NCBI RefSeq assembly: GCF_035958815.1
Contig: NZ_CP108383.1
Span: forward strand, 8,494,001-8,558,000
Source of the DNA: Nocardia sp. NBC_01327
Lineage (GTDB): Bacteria > Actinomycetota > Actinomycetes > Mycobacteriales > Mycobacteriaceae
Length of the DNA stretch: 64,000 nucleotides
Reading direction: 5' to 3'
Part shown: positions 34,039 through 42,299 of the stretch, one piece after another
How the letters are laid out: each line of letters starts with the position of its first letter
Position numbering within the stretch: position 1 is the stretch's first letter
Notes under the pieces: generated by a model
What the model saw: the letters and a program-made list of their open reading frames with translations, nothing else
What the model was told of the DNA's origin: nothing
Database searches by the model: none
Made by a program: the position numbers and the translations under genes

Positions 34039-34794
34039 TCAGGCAAGCCCTCCGGCGCCGGTAAGGTCCGCCGGCAACTCGGTATCGCCGGCCGCGAGCG
34101 CGAGTTGCTCGGCTTCGATCAAGGTCAACTGCGGTTCGGCGGCTATCGAGCGATAGGTCCGCATATCCCACCACAGCGGCACGGTTCGATAGCGATCGTC
34201 GGGAAAAGGCACCGCGGGAATCCACCAGTCGGAGCGGGCGCCGCTGGTCCGATAGCCCTCGGCAGCGTGCTCACCCGCGGTGACAAATCCGTAGCGGGCG
34301 CGCAGTAATGAGGTGACATGCACAACGCAGCGGTCGAGGGCGGCGCCGAGAGCCCGGCGCTGGCCGCGGTCCAGGCCACGATCGGCCCACACGGCCTTCA
34401 CCTCCACGACACCCTCCGGTATCCGGTCGGCAACCCGCTTACGCAGGGCCGATTCGCCCGCCCGGCCGGCCCAGGCGGCGAGGGCGTTGACCTCGTCCAC
34501 ATGGGTGTACGGACCCTGCACCCGCATACCCGCTACCACGTCTCCGAATGGATCGATGGCGGCCACGAAGAGTGCGCTGGAACGTCCGTCAGCCGTTTTG
34601 TCGTATTCGAGTACTGCATCAACTCCATAGCGTCGGTAAGCACGCAATGCGCCGGTGATGTTGCGGCGCCACAGGCCCGGGTGCGCTTGCGGTGTACCCA
34701 CCCAGAAGGTGCACCCCGACGACGCATCCTGGAATCGCAGCAAGTCCTCATCAGCTGAATCCGACGGGACGACTGCGACTACTTCCACAGCCAT
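34039..34794 (-). CDS. GNAT/FeeM-like putative acyltransferase
   Basis: The 251-residue protein resembles GNAT-fold N-acyl amino acid or acyl-homoserine-lactone synthases: a central acidic strand region (EVNALAAWAG, VVEVKAVWAD), a helix with LLRARYGF and the late PFPDDRYRTVPLWWD typical of that group. The assignment is from pattern only. It starts the operon and ends two bases before the ThiF-nitroreductase gene, so the two should work together. It might load an acyl or aminoacyl substrate for the fusion enzyme. Confidence 0.6.
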   Translation of the reverse strand: MAVEVVAVVPSDSADEDLLRFQDASSGCTFWVGTPQAHPGLWRRNITGALRAYRRYGVDAVLEYDKTADGRSSALFVAAIDPFGDVVAGMRVQGPYTHVDEVNALAAWAGRAGESALRKRVADRIPEGVVEVKAVWADRGLDRGQRRALGAALDRCVVHVTSLLRARYGFVTAGEHAAEGYRTSGARSDWWIPAVPFPDDRYRTVPLWWDMRTYRSIAAEPQLTLIEAEQLALAAGDTELPADLTGAGGLA

Positions 34795-35047
34795 ACAGTT
34801 CCTACTCCGTTGCTGCGCGGGCTCCCGCGCGACTACCGAGCCCCCGCCCGATACGGTCGTGTATCAACCGTGCCCGGTACAGGCACCCAAGGGAGTATCC
34901 GCCAGCCGGAGAAAATTGTCCAGGCGTCCGGCAAATCTTCCGAAACCCGAATGGACGTCTAGAAATCCCCCCTGGTCAAACCATTGCTATCAGGTATGAA
35001 ACACAACCACAAGACTGGTTGGTTTCCATTTAGCTAACAGATGGCTA
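34795..35047. other. Intergenic region, lower GC
   Basis: These 253 bases lie upstream of the FeeM-like gene and downstream of the GyrI-like pair. They are richer in A and T toward 34960-35050 and hold no supportable gene. A ribosome-like AGGA precedes ATG 34794 on the minus strand. No clear terminator or operator is seen. Confidence 0.5.
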
Positions 35048-35482
35048 TCAGATCAAGATCGAGATGAACAACTCCAGTTCGGAGGGCCCCGACCAGATCT
35101 CGATCTCCTCGCGGTAGGCCCGGGAAATCTCCGCCGAGGCGGTCGCATCGTCCACCTGAGCCCACACATCCTCGGCCGGATCGTGATAATCACCATTCGG
35201 TTGGAAGCGGGCGTAGACACCCTTGGGAACCCGGATCAGCACATCGCCGATCGGAGCCTGCTCGGGCGTCGGGTACTGGTAGGAAACCAGGACGTTGTAG
35301 TTCCCGGCCGGATCCGGCACGTACACGGTGGCCAGGGGAAGTTCGTCGCCGTCGCGGTCGCGCAGCCGGTCGCGCAGGAATTCGATGAGCTCGCTGTTGC
35401 TGACCTTGAAGCTGGGCCGCACCCGCGGCACCACGAGGCCGCCGTACACGCCGCCCGGCCGCACCACGATCGAATAGGTCAT
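35048..35482 (-). CDS. GyrI-like effector-binding domain protein, copy 2
   Basis: The 144-residue stand-alone protein has the SOUL/GyrI-like effector-binding pattern: an N-terminal strand, VPKGVYARFQPNG (matching LPRGTYARFSSVG in its neighbour), then DDVWAQ-like and EIWSG segments near the end. It carries no DNA-binding domain. The start ATG 35482 overlaps the preceding stop by four bases. The two neighbours are distant paralogues and probably act as a pair, perhaps binding a small hydrophobic ligand. Confidence 0.7.
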   Translation of the reverse strand: MTYSIVVRPGGVYGGLVVPRVRPSFKVSNSELIEFLRDRLRDRDGDELPLATVYVPDPAGNYNVLVSYQYPTPEQAPIGDVLIRVPKGVYARFQPNGDYHDPAEDVWAQVDDATASAEISRAYREEIEIWSGPSELELFISILI

Positions 35483-35922
35483 GAGGGCTCGACCGCCAGG
35501 TACAGCTCGATCTTGTAGGCGTGCGGATAGCACTCGAAATCGCCGCTGTGCGTGCGCCGGATGTGGTTGTGCTCCTCGGCGTAGGCGATCTGGGTCCAGA
35601 GATCGGTCATCACCTGCGGAAAGCTACCGACCGAAGAGAATCTGGCATAGGTCCCGCGCGGCAGCCGGGCCACCACGTGACCGCGGGTGACCTCGTCGAA
35701 GGACTCGCACTGGTATCCGACGATCTGCGTGTTGTAGGTGCCGAGTTCGGCCGCGTAATCGGTATAGGCCGAGGCGAGCGGGCCGCCGAGTTCCTGATGC
35801 AGGACAGCGGCCCAGGCCACTTCCAGATCGTGGTCGCGCAGTTCACCGAGAGCACGTTTGGGGCTGCGCACCGGCAGTCCGGCGACCCATGTCTCGTCCC
35901 GCTCGACGATCTCAAACTGCAT
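35479..35922 (-). CDS. GyrI-like effector-binding domain protein, copy 1
   Basis: The 147-residue protein has the GyrI/AraC-effector pattern: ERDETWVAGLPVRSP at the start, LPRGTYARFSSVG in the middle, FPQVMTDLWTQI, and YKIELYLAVEPS at the end. ATG 35922 is chosen because family similarity begins there; an ATG at 36045 would run into the next gene. It lies upstream of, and overlaps, the second copy. A role in ligand binding or drug sequestration is inferred from the family only. Confidence 0.72.
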   Translation of the reverse strand: MQFEIVERDETWVAGLPVRSPKRALGELRDHDLEVAWAAVLHQELGGPLASAYTDYAAELGTYNTQIVGYQCESFDEVTRGHVVARLPRGTYARFSSVGSFPQVMTDLWTQIAYAEEHNHIRRTHSGDFECYPHAYKIELYLAVEPS

Positions 35923-36041
35923 TGGTAGGAACTCTCTCTGGGTGTGATGCACAGCCCGCTGGCCAACCTTCGCCATGCTATCAACCATGTTCGGGGTGCT
36001 CGGGCAACACGACTGGGGCGCTGTCACCGCGCGCCCGGGGG

Positions 36042-36704
36042 TCACGCCGGATCGCGCCTGCGGTGCGGCCGGGCCAGGGGTGCACGCCAGTGCCGCCAGA
36101 GCGCGAGGAAGCGGAGCACCACCGCGCCCGCGCCCGCCAAACCGCCCGTCCAGTAGGTGTATTGGCCGTGGTGCAGCAGTACCGCGGTCGCGGCCGAGCC
36201 GAGCAGCGCGGGCACCGCGTAGAGCTCACCGTCACTCAGCACGCTGGGTGTGATTCCGGCCAGTACGTCCCGGACCACGCCGCCGCCGACCGCGGTGACC
36301 ACACCCAGCGCCGCCGCCGAGGTGGCCGGAAGTCCGTGCTGAAAAGCGCTGACAGTGCCGGTCACACAGAAGATCCCGAGGCCGACCCCATCGGCCATCA
36401 GCAGCGGGGTGCGGGTGACTCGATGCGGTGGATGCCAGAAGAAGATGAGAGCAGCGGCCAGTAGGGCCGTGGCCGCATAACTGACATGCACGAAGGCCGT
36501 CGGCGGAGTCTCACCGATAATGAGGTCGCGCAGGATGCCGCCGCCCGTCGCGGTGCAGACCGCCAGGACCGCGATGCCGACCACATCGAAATTCCGGCGC
36601 ACCGCGAGCAGCGCACCCGACACGCCGAATGCGAACACGCCCACCAGATTTCCGACCTTCTGGGCCGTCCCGACGGCATTGCCGAGCTCGACGAGATCAC
36701 TCAC
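36042..36704 (-). CDS. TRIC-type cation channel / UPF0126 membrane protein
   Basis: The 220-residue membrane protein has two repeated halves with the family's glycine signatures GGGILRD and GGGVVRD, each beginning a three-helix unit. Prokaryotic TRIC proteins are trimeric potassium-permeable channels. GTG 36704 is chosen because AAAGGA lies upstream and the first helix follows; the longer frame to 36908 would overlap the divergent glycosylase gene. The C-terminus is basic. Confidence 0.85.
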   Translation of the reverse strand: MSDLVELGNAVGTAQKVGNLVGVFAFGVSGALLAVRRNFDVVGIAVLAVCTATGGGILRDLIIGETPPTAFVHVSYAATALLAAALIFFWHPPHRVTRTPLLMADGVGLGIFCVTGTVSAFQHGLPATSAAALGVVTAVGGGVVRDVLAGITPSVLSDGELYAVPALLGSAATAVLLHHGQYTYWTGGLAGAGAVVLRFLALWRHWRAPLARPHRRRDPA

Positions 36705-36818
36705 GGCACCGGTTCCTTTCACTGTCGCAAACAGTCGGCTACCGGGGCACAGTATGCCTCGCCGCCGCGCCGCGCCGACATCTCCCGCTCGACCGGGCGA
36801 TGTGGTTGAGTCACCCTC

Positions 36819-37535
36819 GTGTGCCGGACAATTGCGGAGCTCGAAGCGCAGCTCACAGCCTGTCGCGCCTGCCCCCGACTGGTCGAATGGCGGGAACAGG
36901 TCGCGCACGACAAACGCGCCGCATTTCGTGACGAAAATTACTGGGGCAAACCAGTTCCCGGACTAGGCCCGGACGACGCCCGAGTCCTCATAGTCGGCCT
37001 GGCCCCAGCCGCCCACGGCGGCAATAGAACTGGCCGCATGTTCACCGGAGACCGCAGCGGCGACGTACTGTTCGCCGCCATGCACGCCGCCGGCCTGAGC
37101 AACCAGCCCCAGAGCACCCACCTCGGCGACGGCCTGCAGCTCCTGGGAACCCGAGTCACCGCCCCGGTCCACTGCGCCCCACCCGACAACAAACCAACCC
37201 CCACCGAACGCGACACCTGCCGCCACTGGCTCGTCACCGAACTGGGCCTGATGGCACCAACTGTCCGCTCCATCGTGGTCCTCGGCGGCTGGGGCTGGCA
37301 GGCCCTACTCCCCGCACTGTCCGAATCCGGCTGGGAAATCCCGAAACCCAAGCCGCGCTTCGGACACGGCGTTCATTACGAACTCGCGCCCGCGCGGGAC
37401 GACCGCGCGCCACTCCACCTATTCGGGAGCTATCACGTAAGCCAGCAGAACACCTTCACTGGACGACTCACACCCGCGATGCTTGAAGCCGTACTGGTCG
37501 AAGCCAAGACCGCCGCCGGCCTGGATAACGACTGA
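36819..37535 (+). CDS. udgB: Type-5 uracil-DNA glycosylase
   Basis: UdgB removes uracil and some other deaminated bases from DNA. The 238-residue protein has an iron-sulfur cysteine pair in CRACPR near the N-terminus and further cysteines in HCAPP and DTCRHW. Motif 1 is GLAPAAHGGNRTGR, and the late HVSQQNTFTGRL matches motif 3 of family 5. The start is GTG 36819. It is divergent from the TRIC gene. A long perfect inverted repeat lies about 90 bases downstream. Confidence 0.9.
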   Translation: MCRTIAELEAQLTACRACPRLVEWREQVAHDKRAAFRDENYWGKPVPGLGPDDARVLIVGLAPAAHGGNRTGRMFTGDRSGDVLFAAMHAAGLSNQPQSTHLGDGLQLLGTRVTAPVHCAPPDNKPTPTERDTCRHWLVTELGLMAPTVRSIVVLGGWGWQALLPALSESGWEIPKPKPRFGHGVHYELAPARDDRAPLHLFGSYHVSQQNTFTGRLTPAMLEAVLVEAKTAAGLDND

Positions 37536-37625
37536 AGCGCGGACCAACTGGAGTCGATTCACTTCAGCGATGGGGAGACAGCGGCCATCGCTTGATCCTG
37601 CATAGGCGTCGGAGACCTTGTCGCC

Positions 37626-37702
37626 CCGGCCTGAGCGGTCAAAGATCGGCCGGCACATGCAAAATTTGCCGCTCTGATGCGATCTTTGACCGCTCAGGCC
37701 GG
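37626..37702. repeat. Perfect 23-base inverted repeat
   Basis: Arms 37626-37648 and 37680-37702 are exact reverse complements around a 31-base loop. The loop contains a second small palindrome, GCAAAATTTGC. It lies between udgB and a TetR gene on the same strand. It could terminate udgB, although no T-tract follows and the stem is far longer than the other hairpins here. A protein-binding cruciform or a MITE remnant are alternatives. Confidence 0.85.
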
Positions 37703-37770
37703 ATACCCCGGTGAACCGGTGTGTGCTCGCGCCCTGCTGCATCTCGCACCGCAACCGATACGATGCGGTC

Positions 37771-38496
37771 GTGAGCAGGGCCGATAACTCCCCCACCGGC
37801 GATGTGGTCGGCCCACTGGTGGGCACCGCCGAGACAGCTGCGCCGATGAATCGCCGCGAACCGTCGCGAAGCGCGGGTTCCGGCGGCGATACGCCGGTCA
37901 AGCGGCGACGGTCGCAGACTCGGCAGCGGTTGCTCGATGCGGCATTCGATGCCTTTGCCGAAGACGGGCTGGGTCGATGCACTGTCGAGCAGATCTGTGA
38001 GCGGGCCGGATTCACGCGCGGCGCGTTCTATTCGAACTTCACCTCATTGGAGGAGTTGTTCCTCGCCATGTGGGAACAGCGCTCGGCGGCAATGCTCGAG
38101 CAGGTGACCGCGGTGCTGGACACCGACCTCCCCGTCGACGATCCGCAGCAAGTGGTAGAGCATGTGCTGGCCGCAGTCCCCGTGGACGACAAGTGGTTTC
38201 GCATCACCTCCGAATTCACCGCCCACGCCCTCCGCAACCCACCCCTGCGCCGAGTGATGGTCGCCCGCGAGGAAGCCATCAGCGCCGCCCTCACCCCCGT
38301 CCTCACCCGCCTCCTGAAGCGCGCCGGCCGCCAAGTCCCCGACCCGGTAGCCCTGAGCCGAGCCCTGATCGCAGTCCACGACGGCACCATGGCCCAATGC
38401 CTCCTGGAACCCGACAGTCCCTCCCTCCGCACCTACCGCCTAGACCTCTTCCTCCGAGTCCTCGACTCCTACACCACCCCCCTCGATTCCCCCTGA
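37771..38496 (+). CDS. TetR-family transcriptional regulator
   Basis: The 241-residue protein has a disordered N-terminal extension (about 45 residues), a basic KRRRSQTRQR stretch and a TetR helix-turn-helix (VEQICERAGFTRGAFYSNFTSLEELF). GTG 37771 is chosen because TACGAT (37759-37764) lies six bases upstream, a leaderless promoter; ATG 37846 is possible. Neighbours do not reveal a target: a DNA-repair gene upstream and a tRNA downstream. Confidence 0.8.
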   Translation: MSRADNSPTGDVVGPLVGTAETAAPMNRREPSRSAGSGGDTPVKRRRSQTRQRLLDAAFDAFAEDGLGRCTVEQICERAGFTRGAFYSNFTSLEELFLAMWEQRSAAMLEQVTAVLDTDLPVDDPQQVVEHVLAAVPVDDKWFRITSEFTAHALRNPPLRRVMVAREEAISAALTPVLTRLLKRAGRQVPDPVALSRALIAVHDGTMAQCLLEPDSPSLRTYRLDLFLRVLDSYTTPLDSP

Positions 38497-38581
38497 GAAA
38501 CCGCCCCCAACCAGCCGATTCGGCGACACCCCCGCCCACCTGCTAAAGTTTTCCACCGCAGGCCGGTAACGGTCAGCGGCT

Positions 38582-38654
38582 GGGGCTATAGCGCAGTTGG
38601 TAGCGCGTCTCGTTCGCATCGAGAAGGTCAGGGGTTCGATTCCCCTTAGCTCCA
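38582..38654 (+). tRNA. tRNA-Ala(CGC)
   Basis: This is a 73-base cloverleaf. The acceptor stem is GGGGCTA with TAGCTCC and discriminator A. The D-loop contains AGTTGGTA. The anticodon stem TCTCG/CGAGA encloses loop TTCGCAT, giving anticodon CGC for alanine codon GCG. The T-arm is AGGGG-TTCGATT-CCCCT. CCA is not encoded. A strong terminator follows six bases later. Confidence 0.95.
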
Positions 38655-38660
38655 CTCATC

Positions 38661-38693
38661 ACAGATCCCCGGGCCAGTGGCCCGGGGATCTGT
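38661..38693 (+). terminator. Terminator after tRNA-Ala
   Basis: A perfect 15-base stem (38661-38675 and 38679-38693) closes on an AGT loop. No T-tract follows. Position and strength fit termination of the tRNA transcript. Confidence 0.85.
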
Positions 38694-38923
38694 GCGTTGT
38701 GCCGTTACTCGAGCCTTGTTACCGCGTTGTCCCTATCGGTAGTCGTACCGAGTCTCAGGGCTCCCGATTGGTTCGGAGAATGGCGTCGCAACCCATGGGA
38801 ATCCTCTTGTCCAGCACAGGGAGTGCGGGCTCGATGCCGGTGATCGGTGGGCTTCTCAGTGGCCTCTCGGCCACCGGTTGCCGCACGATCGTCCGTGACC
38901 TGCGGGCGATCGTCGTTTCGGGG

Positions 38924-39268
38924 CTACATGGAACCGGTCGGGCCGGGTTGCACCTGGACGGTGATGGTATCCAGGTCGGCTCCGTTGCAGAATGCGCTTA
39001 CCGTGTGGGGGCCGGCCATGATCGGGGACACTGTTTTCGAGGCGACGCCTGGATCGGCGAAGACCAGGAATTGTGAGTTCGGAACGATATTGCCGTCCAC
39101 TCGGACGTCGCAGTTGGCGCCTGCGCCGTCGGCTTGCACCGTCACTGTTATCTGCCCGACGCCGCCTTCCGCGCTGGAGCCGGTCGCCTGGGCCTGGGCA
39201 GACTGGCCTCCGGCCATCATCATCGAGCCCGCAATCCCCGCCGCCACGAACGCATGGATTCGTTTCAT
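38924..39268 (-). CDS. Small secreted protein of unknown function
   Basis: The 114-residue protein has a clear signal peptide (KR, hydrophobic core, cleavage near SAQAQA). The mature part of about 85 residues is a beta-rich domain with two cysteines (NCDVRVDG and FCNGADLD) that may form a disulfide. I recognise no family. The pattern VTVQADG...ADPGVASKTVSP...HTVSAFCNG resembles small exported mycobacterial proteins. The 38694-38923 stretch beyond its stop shows nothing further. Confidence 0.7.
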   Translation of the reverse strand: MKRIHAFVAAGIAGSMMMAGGQSAQAQATGSSAEGGVGQITVTVQADGAGANCDVRVDGNIVPNSQFLVFADPGVASKTVSPIMAGPHTVSAFCNGADLDTITVQVQPGPTGSM

Positions 39269-39349
39269 GGCCAGGGACCCTACGCGGTGCGTGACAGCCG
39301 GGAGAGCTTTGGATTGGGTGGGTTTCGCATCAGGTCTGCAACATGGGAA

Positions 39350-39384
39350 GGCCCTCGACCTGGTACTGGTCGAGGGCCCTTTTT
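39350..39384 (+). terminator. Classical terminator with T-tract, plus orientation
   Basis: An 11-base perfect stem (39350-39360 and 39368-39378) is followed by C and five T on the plus strand. No plus-strand gene precedes it; both neighbours are on the minus strand. The stem may also serve the minus-strand gene ending at 39418. The plus orientation hints at an unannotated transcript. Confidence 0.75.
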
Positions 39385-39417
39385 CGTGCGATTAGAAGTG
39401 GCCCGGTCATCCGTCTG

Positions 39418-39972
39418 TCAGGGGCGGCGGTGGGGGGTGTTGTAGGGGTGGGTGGCGGTTATGGTGCGGCCGTCGAGGCTGAAATCTAGGTGGATGCGCC
39501 AGAGTTGGCGGATTCGGTGGTCGGACCAGAGGCCTCGGGTGGGGTCTATGCGGTAGAAGACCTGTTGGCCTTGGTCGGGGGGTTTGATGTTGTTGTAGAG
39601 GGATGTGTCTGCTAGCCAGGGGAATTGCTCGAAGCTGAGTTGGACTGCGTGCTGGATTTCGGCGGGGTCGGTGACCAGGGTGGCTCGGCCTTGGATTTGG
39701 AGGGAGCGGATGTCGGCTCGGCCGGTGTAGCCGTCGGGTGGGAAGTAGCTGGTTACGTAGCTGACGTTCGGGTTGTGTTGCATCTGTGCGTGTTTGCGGT
39801 TGTTGTGGAAGGTGTGCATGTAGGTGATGAGGCCGTCCGCGGTGATGTGCATGGCGGAGGCGGAGGGGTGGCCTTCGGCGTCGAGGGTGGCCAGGGTGGC
39901 CAGTTGTTCGGTGCGGAGTAGGTCGGTGATCGCTTCCTGGATTTCGGGGAGGGTTGGTTCTGGGGTGGGCAT
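39418..39972 (-). CDS. Pyridoxamine-phosphate-oxidase-like flavin/F420-binding protein
   Basis: The 184-residue protein is an FMN-binding split-barrel: LATLATLDAEGHPSASAMHI is the first strand pair, then NPNVSYVTSYF and SLQIQGRATLVTD. The C-terminus has a Trp-rich strand. Actinobacterial members bind FMN, F420 or heme, and the cofactor cannot be chosen here. GGAGG lies seven bases upstream of ATG 39972. It is just downstream of the polyketide operon on the same strand, after 22 bases, so it may be co-transcribed and act in tailoring. Confidence 0.75.
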   Translation of the reverse strand: MPTPEPTLPEIQEAITDLLRTEQLATLATLDAEGHPSASAMHITADGLITYMHTFHNNRKHAQMQHNPNVSYVTSYFPPDGYTGRADIRSLQIQGRATLVTDPAEIQHAVQLSFEQFPWLADTSLYNNIKPPDQGQQVFYRIDPTRGLWSDHRIRQLWRIHLDFSLDGRTITATHPYNTPHRRP

Positions 39973-39994
39973 GGCGAGTCCTCCGTCGAACGGC

Positions 39995-41548
39995 TCAGGC
40001 TGGGGCGGGGAAGCTCAGGCCGAGGTCTGCCAGGACGGCCAGGGCCGCGGCGCGGGCGCCGCCGGTGACGCCCTGACCGGGGTGGGTGGAGGGGCCGACG
40101 AGGTAGAAGCCGTCGGCGGGGAGGCGGTAGCCCATGTTCGGAAGGGGGCGGAAGCCCATGAATTGGAAGAGCTGGCAGCCGAAGTGGCCGGCATCGCCGT
40201 CCACCCAGGCCTCGTTGTAGCGGGCCATATCGAGGGGGCTGTGGACTACGCGCGAAAGCACCTGGGCGGCAGTGATATTCGTGGTCATTTCGCTGAAGGT
40301 GGCGAAGACGCGGTCGAAGATCTCTTCCTTGCGGGTATCCCAATCGCCCTCGGCGAGCTCCATGGGGGCGTAACCGAGCAGGTAGAGCGTGTGGTGGCCG
40401 TCGGGGGCGCGGGTGGAATCCCAGCGGGTGGCGGTGGAGACCGTGGGGATGGTGTGCACGGGTTCGCCGTATTTCAGCTGGTCGAAGGTGCGCAGCAGTT
40501 CGGGCAGCGGGAGGGTGATCTCCTGGAAGCCGGCTTCGGTCACCTCCGGCCCGGCGCGGAATTCGGGCGGTTCGCTCAGCACGATATGGCCCGCCACCAG
40601 CCGGAAGCTGGCCGGTTTGATGCGATTGACCTGACGTTCCCATTCGGGGCCGAAGCGGTGGTCGACCATGGCGGGGATCTGTTTTATATTCAGATCGGCC
40701 AATACCGCACGGCGGGCGGTGAATTCGGCGCCGTCGGCGCACCGCACGCCGACCACGCGATCGCCCTCGAAGCGGAATTGCTCGACTTTCATTCCGGTGC
40801 GGATACTTCCGCCGCGCGCGGCCAGCGCCGCGGCGAGCGCGTCGGACAGCGATTGTGATCCGCCGATGGCCAGTCCCATGCCGTAGCGGTGAATGAACGG
40901 CACCATCAGCAGCAGGAACGCCCCCGTGCCGCCCTCGTCGGGCGCGACCAGCAGTTCCGATACCCAGCGCACCAGGGCGGCTTTGACTTTCGGATGTTCG
41001 AACCATTCATTGCAGACGTCGAGATAGCTCATCATGAGCACTCGCATTGTCTCCCTGCCGATTTCGCTCTGCTCGAGCTGTGCGAACAGGGCGCCCAGCG
41101 GTGCGGGCGGGACGAACAGTGAGGGCAGCAGCTGATCCAGCAGCGGACTGGCGAATTCATAGAAGCGTAAATAGTTTTCGGCGTCCGCCGGGGAGATCCG
41201 GGCGATGGTCTCCGCGGTTTTGTGCACATCCGAGTAGAAGGCGATGAAGTCCCCGTCGGGGAAGACCACCGACATACTCGGGTCCGGATACACATAGCTG
41301 AGCCCGTGCTCCGACAGCAAGCCGAGCTCGTCCTCCCGAATCATCGGATTGCCCTGGATGAAGATGTGCGCCGCGGCATGCAGGTCGTGATGATGACCGG
41401 GCAGGGTCACCTCCTCGCTGACCACGCCGCCGCCGATCTCCGGCTTCGATTCCAGCACAAGCACATCCAGCCCGGCCGCGGCCAGATACGCCGCGGCGGT
41501 GAGCCCGTTGTGGCCCGCGCCCACCACGATCACGTCGTGCTCAGCCAT
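39995..41548 (-). CDS. Phytoene-dehydrogenase-like FAD oxidoreductase
   Basis: The 517-residue protein has the N-terminal dinucleotide motif VIVVGAGHNGLTAAAYLA and the CrtI/amine-oxidase-type C-terminal FAD segment YLVGPSTHPGQGVTGGARAA. Such enzymes oxidise or isomerise large hydrophobic substrates. No other carotenoid genes are present, so the polyketide is the more likely substrate. ATG 41548 is chosen at the start of the flavin fold and overlaps the SDR gene by eight bases. It is the last gene clearly in the polyketide operon. Confidence 0.83.
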   Translation of the reverse strand: MAEHDVIVVGAGHNGLTAAAYLAAAGLDVLVLESKPEIGGGVVSEEVTLPGHHHDLHAAAHIFIQGNPMIREDELGLLSEHGLSYVYPDPSMSVVFPDGDFIAFYSDVHKTAETIARISPADAENYLRFYEFASPLLDQLLPSLFVPPAPLGALFAQLEQSEIGRETMRVLMMSYLDVCNEWFEHPKVKAALVRWVSELLVAPDEGGTGAFLLLMVPFIHRYGMGLAIGGSQSLSDALAAALAARGGSIRTGMKVEQFRFEGDRVVGVRCADGAEFTARRAVLADLNIKQIPAMVDHRFGPEWERQVNRIKPASFRLVAGHIVLSEPPEFRAGPEVTEAGFQEITLPLPELLRTFDQLKYGEPVHTIPTVSTATRWDSTRAPDGHHTLYLLGYAPMELAEGDWDTRKEEIFDRVFATFSEMTTNITAAQVLSRVVHSPLDMARYNEAWVDGDAGHFGCQLFQFMGFRPLPNMGYRLPADGFYLVGPSTHPGQGVTGGARAAALAVLADLGLSFPAPA

Positions 41549-42299
41549 GGTGTGCTCCCAGTCCGTAGCCGCCGTCGATGTCCCAGACCGAGCCGGTGAC
41601 GAATCCGCCGCTGCCGGAGTCCAGCAGGGTGAGCACCGGTCCGGCCACCTCATCGGCGGTCGCGATGCGCTTGATCAGGTTGGTGGCGAGAACGCCCTCT
41701 TCGAGCCCGGGTATCGCCGCGGCGCCCGCCCGGAACCCGGGCGTCTCGGTAATGCCCGCGCATACGCCGTTGACCCGAATTCCCATGGGCCCCAGCTCAC
41801 TTGCCCAGGTCGGCACCAGATAGTGCAGTGCGGCCTTGGTCGCGCCGTAGACACCGGTACCCGGTCCCGGCTTGCGGCCGATGGACGAGGAGATCACCAC
41901 GATGGCCGAGTCCGGCTGCTTGGCCAGAGCCGGCGCGGCCGCGGCGACGGTGGCGATGGTGCCGCGCAGATTCACATCGATAATGCGATCCACCTCGGCC
42001 ATGGGCTGTGCGAAAACCACTCCGGGAATGAGGATTCCGGCATTGCACACCACCAGATCCAGGCTGTCGCCGGTCTGCAGTGCGTGATCGACGGCACGGC
42101 GCGCCGTCTCGGGATCGGAGATATCGCCGCTGACCCAGGACGCGGCCGGGCCGAGCCGCTCGACGGCGGCGGTGAGTGCCGCTTCCCGCCGCGCGGTCAG
42201 GACCACGCGGGCCCCTTCGGCAACCAGCGCGGCGGCGATGGCATAGCCGATTCCTTCGCTCGATCCGGTGATCAGAGCGGTCTTACCGTCAAAGCGCAT
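41541..42299 (-). CDS. SDR-family oxidoreductase of polyketide operon
   Basis: The 252-residue classical SDR has TGSSEGIGYAIA, NAGILIPG, SSSIGRKPGPGTGVYGATK with catalytic Tyr and Lys, and C-terminal GSVWDIDGGYGLG. It overlaps its neighbours at both ends. It is a second reductase besides the actIII-like KR, so it is a good candidate for post-assembly reduction. Confidence 0.85.
   Translation of the reverse strand: MRFDGKTALITGSSEGIGYAIAAALVAEGARVVLTARREAALTAAVERLGPAASWVSGDISDPETARRAVDHALQTGDSLDLVVCNAGILIPGVVFAQPMAEVDRIIDVNLRGTIATVAAAAPALAKQPDSAIVVISSSIGRKPGPGTGVYGATKAALHYLVPTWASELGPMGIRVNGVCAGITETPGFRAGAAAIPGLEEGVLATNLIKRIATADEVAGPVLTLLDSGSGGFVTGSVWDIDGGYGLGAHHG

Noticed and set aside
36705..36908. 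Longer start for the TRIC channel gene
   Set aside because: It would overlap the udgB start and add a non-membrane tail; GTG 36704 has a ribosome site.
38582..38654. tRNA-Ala as attachment site of an integrated island
   Set aside because: No integrase gene and no repeated copy of the tRNA 3' end were noticed downstream.
38597..39076. Plus-strand frame starting inside the tRNA-Ala gene
   Set aside because: It begins within the tRNA, crosses its terminator and opposes a secreted-protein gene with a good signal peptide.
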